NCBI RefSeq assembly: GCF_001659605.2
Contig: NC_035169.2
Span: 8,031,610-8,095,609, forward strand
Length of the DNA: 64,000 nucleotides
Source: Manihot esculenta
Lineage: Eukaryota > Streptophyta > Magnoliopsida > Malpighiales > Euphorbiaceae
Direction: 5' to 3'
Of the stretch, positions 57,557 to 64,000 are shown in pieces (position 1 is the first letter of the stretch; each line of letters begins with the position of its first letter). The notes beneath the pieces are model-generated. The model worked only from the letters and a program-made list of their open reading frames with translations, made no database searches and was not told the origin of the DNA. The position numbers and the translations under genes were made by a program.

Positions 57557-60500
57557 CTATTGTTGGCCCAATCTTTCCTGTAAACCACAAGTAATATATG
57601 AATCTAAAGCGTTTCAGCAGCGGCCGTATATAAATTAAAAACAAATAATGTACACACAAAGGAAAATTCATGATGTTATATAAGAAAAAATCATCTAAAT
57701 GTCCCCTGGGACCTGGACGTATTACCTTTTGTCCCTCGGCATTCAACTTTTTATTAAAATAAAAACCAACCTAAGTGGGAAAAAAGTTAACAAACAACTG
57801 TACATCATGCAAAAAACACCGAAGGGTCAAGCAGGCTAATGTTCAGACAAGATCCACTTTAGTCTTTGTTGTTTTCTATGAAGAAATAACATTTGAAGCT
57901 CAGAAACGAAAAACAGGTTTCACATAAAAGTATCTAGAATTTAGATTATCATGTACTAAATAGACATATCAGGTTAACTTTAACGGAACAAGATTGCATT
58001 CAATCTGACTTTACATCTTAAAGCATGACATATTATTATTCAATGAACTATAACAGAATAACGGTTTGATACTTGTTATTTATTTGTTTGTGGTCTCAAC
58101 TTGAATTGTTAATCTAAGCTTATGTAAAAGATCAATATACTGCCAGCATGAAGGAGGTCAAAAAGAGAAGAAAAAGGTACTGGACTGTCCCGATTCTTTA
58201 AAAGATGCTAATAATAATAATCTAGGTCTCTGCATTGAAGGAATTGGGTTCATTTATGCAGATGCTGGGGTTGTAAACCATCCCAGATATGAGCAAAATC
58301 TAGTTCCACCGAAAAAACCAATATAATTTGGAAACTCCGTTTGGTGAACCGGTTCGATTTTAAATTTTAAGTAATTCAGTCCATTCAGTTCAAATTGGTT
58401 TCTGAGGAAGAAAATTAGTACCAAACTGAACAGTGTGAGCTTAAAAATAGTTGTTATTAAATCTTAAAATATAAGTAAAAATACGAAAGATAACTGAAAT
58501 TAGCTTCAAAATAAGTCAAAATAAGCCCCCAAAAAAACCAAACCGGTTCATTTTTCTTCCTAATCCATTACAGTTTAGTTTATTTTGCTATAAATTTTGG
58601 TTTTTCTGTAAACCAAACCAAGTTGAACCAACAGATGGTCGCCCTAATTTCAGACCCTAGGTGAACTCCAAAACAAGACCAATAGGAAAATAAAAATGCA
58701 AGAAAATTGGTTTTTCATGCGCATGCCAACACAACGGGAAATATAAAGAAATAAAAAATAATTATAATAATAAATTTCAGCAATTCCCCTCACAGTGACC
58801 TTATGCATTCATGACCAGCAAATGGCAACCACTAGCACAGAAAAGACAGGAAAACAAATAGTAACAGTTTCTCCAAAAATGATAATAACCTGAAGCATCT
58901 GCATCAATTTTGGATTCTGCTCCAAAAGCCTACAGAGTTCTTCCTTGTTGCTCAATAAAGACTGCCATCAAACAAACAAGGGCATTAATGATTAAGCAAA
59001 CTACAGCATTTACCTACCAGGTGCATTTATGGAATTCCTTGAATGGAACACATACCGTAATAGCTTTAGGATCCTGGAAGTACTCATGTAATGACATTCC
59101 TAATTCTTGTTGCTGCGTGTTTGAGGCATCCCCTTGTTGATGTAGAACTTGTGGTTGACCATGTTCAACTTGTTGCTGCTGCTGAGATTGATAATGGGTA
59201 TGCATAGGAGAAATATGTGGCTGCTGCAGTATTTGTAATTGATGCATTTGAACTGGGTTTTGCAAAGGAACACCTTGCTCAATCTGCTGAGAAGATTGTG
59301 CAGGTGGCCAATGATGCTGAGGTGGCTGTGGAGGGCGTTGAAGTGGAGGCTGGAGAGGCTGTAATTGATGAATTGACTGAATGGAAGACTGAGGAATTGA
59401 GAGATTTTGCATGATACTTGGGTTATCGCCTTGCTGCTGAATTGGGGTGCTTCCATAAGGAGTAGCAGGAATTGTACCTGGCCTACTGAAAACCAAGGGT
59501 GGCATTAGAGGGGGAGGCATATAAGAGGTAAGTCCACCACCTGTTACAGAAATATTTCCAAATCGAGCATCAATCATAGGTGAAATAGAGGTCTGTGGAA
59601 GTTCAGTAGTTCCAACAGAGTAGACTGAAGATTGGGAAGTAGAAGCCTTTAAAGATGGTAAATTATATGGACTAGATGAGAAAGGGGGCGGTGTAGGAGG
59701 AAGCGGCGGATGAGGCCCAGCAGAGCCACTGGGAGAAGAGATAGAAGCTCGTGAATACTTGGAATCTGATATAGAAAGGGAGGACGCTAATGATGCAGCA
59801 CTGTTACCAAATGCAGACAGATAATCTGATTGAACCTGCAAAATGGGGAAAAAGTGATCACTGGGTACAAGGAAGAAGCAGTCGATAGAGATATTTTGAA
59901 AGAAATAGGCATATTTTCTCTTACATGGAATCCCGTGGGAATGGGTTGCTGACCTTCTATCAATGAGTTGACAAAAGGGGATGACTGACTTGGGACTGGA
60001 TCAGGGGTCTGAGATATTAAAGGTAAGATTGTTGATGGAGGTGGCATTGGAGGCAAAGGTGGTTGATTCAGAGGAACTTTCTGCTCATAAAGTCCCCGAG
60101 ATCCTGAAGCATTCTGTGGACTGTTCTTCAAATAGAAATTTTGAGGACTAATCCTAGAATCTGCTGGTGCCTTATTATAAACAGAAGCAGGAAAACCTGA
60201 AGCACTAGCAGCTGCAACAGAATCAAACCCAGTAGATGTCTTAACGGGGATAACATTCTTCATGTCATCAGGATGCTCAAAAAACTTCTTATCTGAAGAA
60301 ACACTGGGCTCTCGGTGCAATGGCATTTCAGATCGTGAAACAGACATTCTTGAAGAGAACTCACTTAGGGTGTTTTCATCAATGTTAGATGTCATTTGAG
60401 TACCTAAACTAGGAAATTGACCACTTCCATTAGCATCACTCTCTGTCTCTTCAACAATTGAATGGGGAGAACTCTGCTCAACAATGACAGGGGCAGGCTG

Positions 60501-63500
60501 CTGCAGATTATCGTCGGGTTGAGGAAAAGGCAATTTATCATCTGATTCAGACTCCTCACCATCAAAAACAATATCTATTCCCTGAAGATCATCATCAAGA
60601 TCTGTTTTCAACTGCTTAGACTTGTTTGCTTTTTCTCTCTCTGTGTCAATAAGAGGAGCTGCATTCTTCAATTGTTCAGATGGCTGCTCTCCAACTACAG
60701 CTGCCATAGGGTTCTGGCGTTCCCTTTGTCTGGCCATAAATTCATCCACATGAATTGAGGGAGGTCTTCCACCTGTAGAACCTACTCGCAGGACTGCTAT
60801 GACATTAGAATTGGTACCAGCATCAACATTTCTTTCCCTTGCAACATAGTCATCAACGTGCATTGATGGTGGCCTGCTAGTATTTGGCTTTCGTTGCCTA
60901 AAAGTGTCCCTGCGAGTTGGACCAGAAGAGGTAGCAGATGGACCCAAACCTCGTGAAAATGAATTTTGGCCTGTGACCTCAGCCACCGAATTCTCTCCTT
61001 TAACACGCTTCCCAGCACCATCTAGGGATGACAATTTCCTTTTGCTAGGAATAGATTGGGACAATCTGTCAGGTAACGTTTCTGGACATTCCCACAGAAA
61101 CTTCTCCCCAAGGTCTCCAAGGTAAAGAAAATCATCAGATTTTCCAGCGTTGGTATCTGAAATATGATACATTTTTTGAGAGACCATTACATCATTTTGT
61201 AACAAAGAAACACCTTTACTGCACATCAGATGATCCAGTGCAACTGAACCAGTAGGCTTTTCCAACAACAACATCAATGACTTGGCAGACTCTGAAGCCT
61301 GTATATAGGTAGCAAAGCAACTAATGTTCCACAAGTAAACAGCAAAAAAGAATTTAAAAAATAAAATAAAATCTAAAGGGCTAAGTGTTCAATTCAGCTA
61401 ACCTGACACAAAGTGGCACCCATCTCCAGGGTAGCTAAACAGTCATCATCTGATGCCTTGGAACTCAACAGTGTAGTCATCTCTTGTATATAAGTCATAT
61501 TTTCTGAAGAACCTTCTGTCCCATTCATATTATCTTGAAGCCCAAATAGACGTTTTATTGCATTTACCGAATTCGAATTCAGACTAAAGAAAGGAAAGGA
61601 AGAGGAAAAGGAAAACAAAAGTGAGCTTAAAAACAAAAATTTGGAAAATCATAATCGGAGATGAAGTTTATTGATGAAGCTTATATCATAAAGCAAGATT
61701 TGCAAAAATCAGACACAAATCATACAATGCCAGCACATTAAATGTATTTCTATTTTAGTTTATAGCCAGTATTGAAAAGAATACAAATGACCAGCATAGA
61801 TACTACAGATACTTATCCTGCCTTAAAAAATCTTTATTACATATTTGAAATTAGTATTATCCCAAAAATAATAACATTCCTGGATGTTTATATCGACACT
61901 TCAACCTCAAACCATATCAGTCCAAGTACCTTGAGTCAACTTTTGGAAGCGACTCAAAAACACCATCCGTATTTTAGTGCCTGTTCAAGCATTGATGTTA
62001 CTTTCATGTACAAACAACACCTCGAACAACAACTAAGCCCTAATTCAGTTCTGCTTGTATACAAACATCAAATTACATTACAAATAACCTTCTAAGAACG
62101 CCCACCTCTCTACTTCTGTATATCACATTGACGACAATGTTCAACTAGCAATATGTTGTTGGCAAGACAGAAAAGTTTCAATAATCTCAGTAAAAAATTC
62201 TAATATAGGCAAAATATATAAAGCAACTCTCCCTCATGTTGTTTTTATACAAAAATTAAGAAAGAAGTGGCTGCACCAAATTGAGTTTTGCATTCCATGA
62301 TATCAAGTGATCTTTGGTCAATAATCCTACTGCAAGTGAAAAATAGCACTACCGCAATAAAGACCAAGTGTACAACGTTAAGAGTTTGATTTCCAAAAGA
62401 TATCATAGAATTTGTATGGGTCATCCCCAATATAATATAGGAATTTAAACACATTTTCTGCAAATTGTAGCTAATACATGAATATAGACAAGCTAACAAT
62501 CCCACATGTTAAACTAATATCATATGCAAAAGTGTCTTAAAGTGCAAAGCATTATTGGACAAAAAGGGTCTATAAATTCCAGAAGTTCAAAAATGCCTGC
62601 TCGCTAATGTTTTCAAATTTTCTTTTCTTTTCTTTTCTTTTGCAAGAATCCCACTCACAGGTCCTGTGTGACATTTTTCGGTTTAACAATTGAATCATTT
62701 AGCTCAAAGTAGTTGACTCACCTTTTACCATCCATGCAAAAGCACAATGAACCTACAGATAATTCATTAACAGCCTCAACTGCACAAGCTGACAAAGCAT
62801 CCTTTGAATAAATTGATTTCATCAATTTTTTCCAGCAACACAACAGAGGATACTTTTTCTGTTCAAAATCATCATGATTATGGTTCCCATTCCTTTCATG
62901 CACACTTTCTGATCTAAGTTCCTCACTGATGGTATTGACATGCCTTAATGAAGTCAGCAAAGCACTTCGACCTTCATTGCAAGAACCTAATTCTTTAAAA
63001 CAAGTAAGACAAGACAGTAATTCTTTTCCAACTGGCAGGACCTGGAAAATAAGAGCATTCTCTGTTACCACTGATTAAGCAAGGATAAACAAGAAATTTC
63101 CTTACTTTGACACCAATTTACACATACCTAGAACTGTCTTTAAATGGACAGGAATATTCACAAGATAAACATGAAAAATTAACTTCAGTGAAAGACTGAC
63201 TAATCAGCACAAACAGTTCAAACATATTAAAACCTTAACATATCAACTCGTAGAACTTGCCTGGCAGAACTTAAACAGATATGTTAGGATTGACAGACAA
63301 TCTGTGCTACTCAAATCACCAGAACTGAGCCTAATAAACAATCAAAAGAGTTCCATTAAACACACAAATGAATCCAACATATTGAGGAAGTATGGAGGGG
63401 AAAAAATAAATTAGCAATGAAAGAACAGTATCCACTCACGAGTCACATCTCCCAGAATATAGTAAAGATATTTGAGCACCCAAAAGAAGTGGTAAACACT

Positions 63501-64000
63501 TGAATACCGGAAGGCACCAACTAATCAAAGTAAATCCATCTTTAGCTGAACTTTTACTGTCTGGGATCTGTTTCTCATCGGAATCAATAGCACCCAAACA
63601 CTTCTCCAGAACTTTTATTAGAATCTGAGGAAAGCCCTCCTCCAACAGGGGCACCTAGTAATAAAGACCCAAATTGAGTAACATTCTTTGCTCATAAGAA
63701 GCAGATGTAAGGACAATAAATTAACTGGAAGAGAAAAAGGAAAAACCTTGGCACTAGGATGTTCCAGTATGCTAGCTATGAAGTCAAGATACCTGCAAAC
63801 CTGAGAGGAGGAAAAGAAATAAGTTAGCTATTGGATGAATGGACAGCACAAAAAATGGGAAATGCAGAATCTTCACCTTATAAGCATCTAACTCTGATGG
63901 AAAAGATAAGTCAGCAACATGATTATGGATAGAGGATAATATGGGCCGCAAAAGTATGGAAGCATTTTCTACTTTTTGGCTAGCAATGCGAACTACAAAA
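57557..64000 (-). CDS. VIR: VIRILIZER (VIRMA homologue), 3' half: m6A methyltransferase complex scaffold, partial
   Basis: Exons in view, right to left: 63877-64000 (continues outside), 63747-63800, 63440-63654, 63261-63330, 62722-63041, 61403-61583, 59925-61298, 59056-59835, 58890-58961 and 57557-57577 (ends ERLGQQ, stop). Phases agree through all junctions, giving about 1069 residues of a protein usually near 2100. Upstream exons carry helical repeat sequence (VCRYLDFIASILEHP, FKFC|QVLPVGKELLSCL). The large exon has acidic and low-complexity parts and two related boxes, RPPSMHVDDYVARERN and RPPSIHVDEFMARQRE, that I associate with plant VIR proteins; the last third is proline/glutamine-rich. 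In plants VIR works in the nucleus with MTA, MTB, FIP37 and HAKAI to methylate adenosines in mRNA, and loss is embryo-lethal. The intron after 63261-63330 has a GC donor. The last intron is 1.3 kb, before a 21-nt coding end. Confidence 0.88.
58300..58640. repeat. Inverted-repeat (MITE-like) sequence in the last VIR intron
   Basis: GAACCGGTTCG near 58350 and AAACCGGTTC near 58543, with GGTTTT/AAAACC-type sequence on both sides, resemble the AAC-CGG repeats common in plant introns. Ends are unclear. Confidence 0.35.
61584..62721 (-). other. Large VIR intron
   Basis: 1138-bp intron with AG acceptor at 61584 and GTGAGT donor at 62721. It contains a TTTTC pentamer run near 62623-62641 (plus strand). 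Open frames on either strand (61772-62095, 62245-62505) show no motif and are not supported as genes. Confidence 0.6.

Noticed and set aside
59100..59456. 118-codon minus-strand frame within the VIR exon
   Set aside because: Alternate frame of the Q/P-rich VIR exon; the VIR frame continues across neighbouring exons in phase.
61772..62095. 107-codon plus-strand frame
   Set aside because: Falls within a VIR intron with no motif or start context.
1..64000. CRISPR arrays, bacterial operons, rRNA genes, functional tRNA genes
   Set aside because: None seen on either strand; regularly spaced repeats are limited to microsatellites, LTRs and the PP4R3 array.

Overview
This is nuclear DNA of a flowering plant, almost certainly a dicot. 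The genes are sparse and intron-bearing, the spacers are very AT-rich, and there are LTR retrotransposons with initiator-Met-tRNA primer sites, plant LINE relics and plant-specific families (Dof factor, plant U-box E3 ligases). I cannot name the species.

Left part (1-22700, all minus strand): a head-to-tail tandem array made only from the 5' end of a PP4R3/SMEK (PSY2-like) gene, the regulatory subunit 3 of protein phosphatase 4. Each unit has its own 5' flank, exon 1 and exons 2-5, which together code for the whole N-terminal EVH1/PH-like domain. Exon sizes are 84-87, 81, 94-100, 85 and 50 nt. Reading in the direction of transcription (right to left) the units are D (18469-22622, decayed), C (15630-17969, compact, no visible lesion), B (5779-15115, no visible lesion, intron 1 inflated by two transposons) and A (only exon 1, 365-451, in view). 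Exon 6 and the rest of the gene are not in the window; if they exist they lie left of base 1. The array is invaded by two related Ty1/copia elements (955-5404 and 7879-12721), a non-autonomous LTR element (12744-14838), a deleted Ty3/gypsy-type element (20476-21837) and a TRIM nested in the first copia element.

Middle (22700-51200): AT-rich, gene-poor spacer. It holds seven related GC-rich solo LTRs of about 470-510 bp (three with perfect 5-bp target duplications), four LINE 3'-end relics with zinc-finger and RNase H remnants, two related tRNA-like (SINE-like) fragments, and one intact U-box gene (39522-40730).

Right part (51200-64000): a second U-box/ARM E3 ligase gene of the PUB22/23/24 type (51425-52669), a Dof3.5-like zinc-finger gene (55338-56252, minus), and the 3' half of a VIRILIZER gene (57557 to beyond 64000, minus), a scaffold of the plant m6A methyltransferase complex. 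The VIRILIZER part was resolved into ten exons whose phases agree throughout, one followed by a GC-AG intron. The PUB and Dof genes lie side by side, an arrangement I also recall for PUB22 and DOF3.5 in Arabidopsis.

The most unusual item is the tandem set of EVH1-domain 5' cassettes, each with a promoter. Two of them have every splice site intact, whereas the copy next to the gene body has its 5' flank split by about 4.8 kb of inserted transposon DNA.
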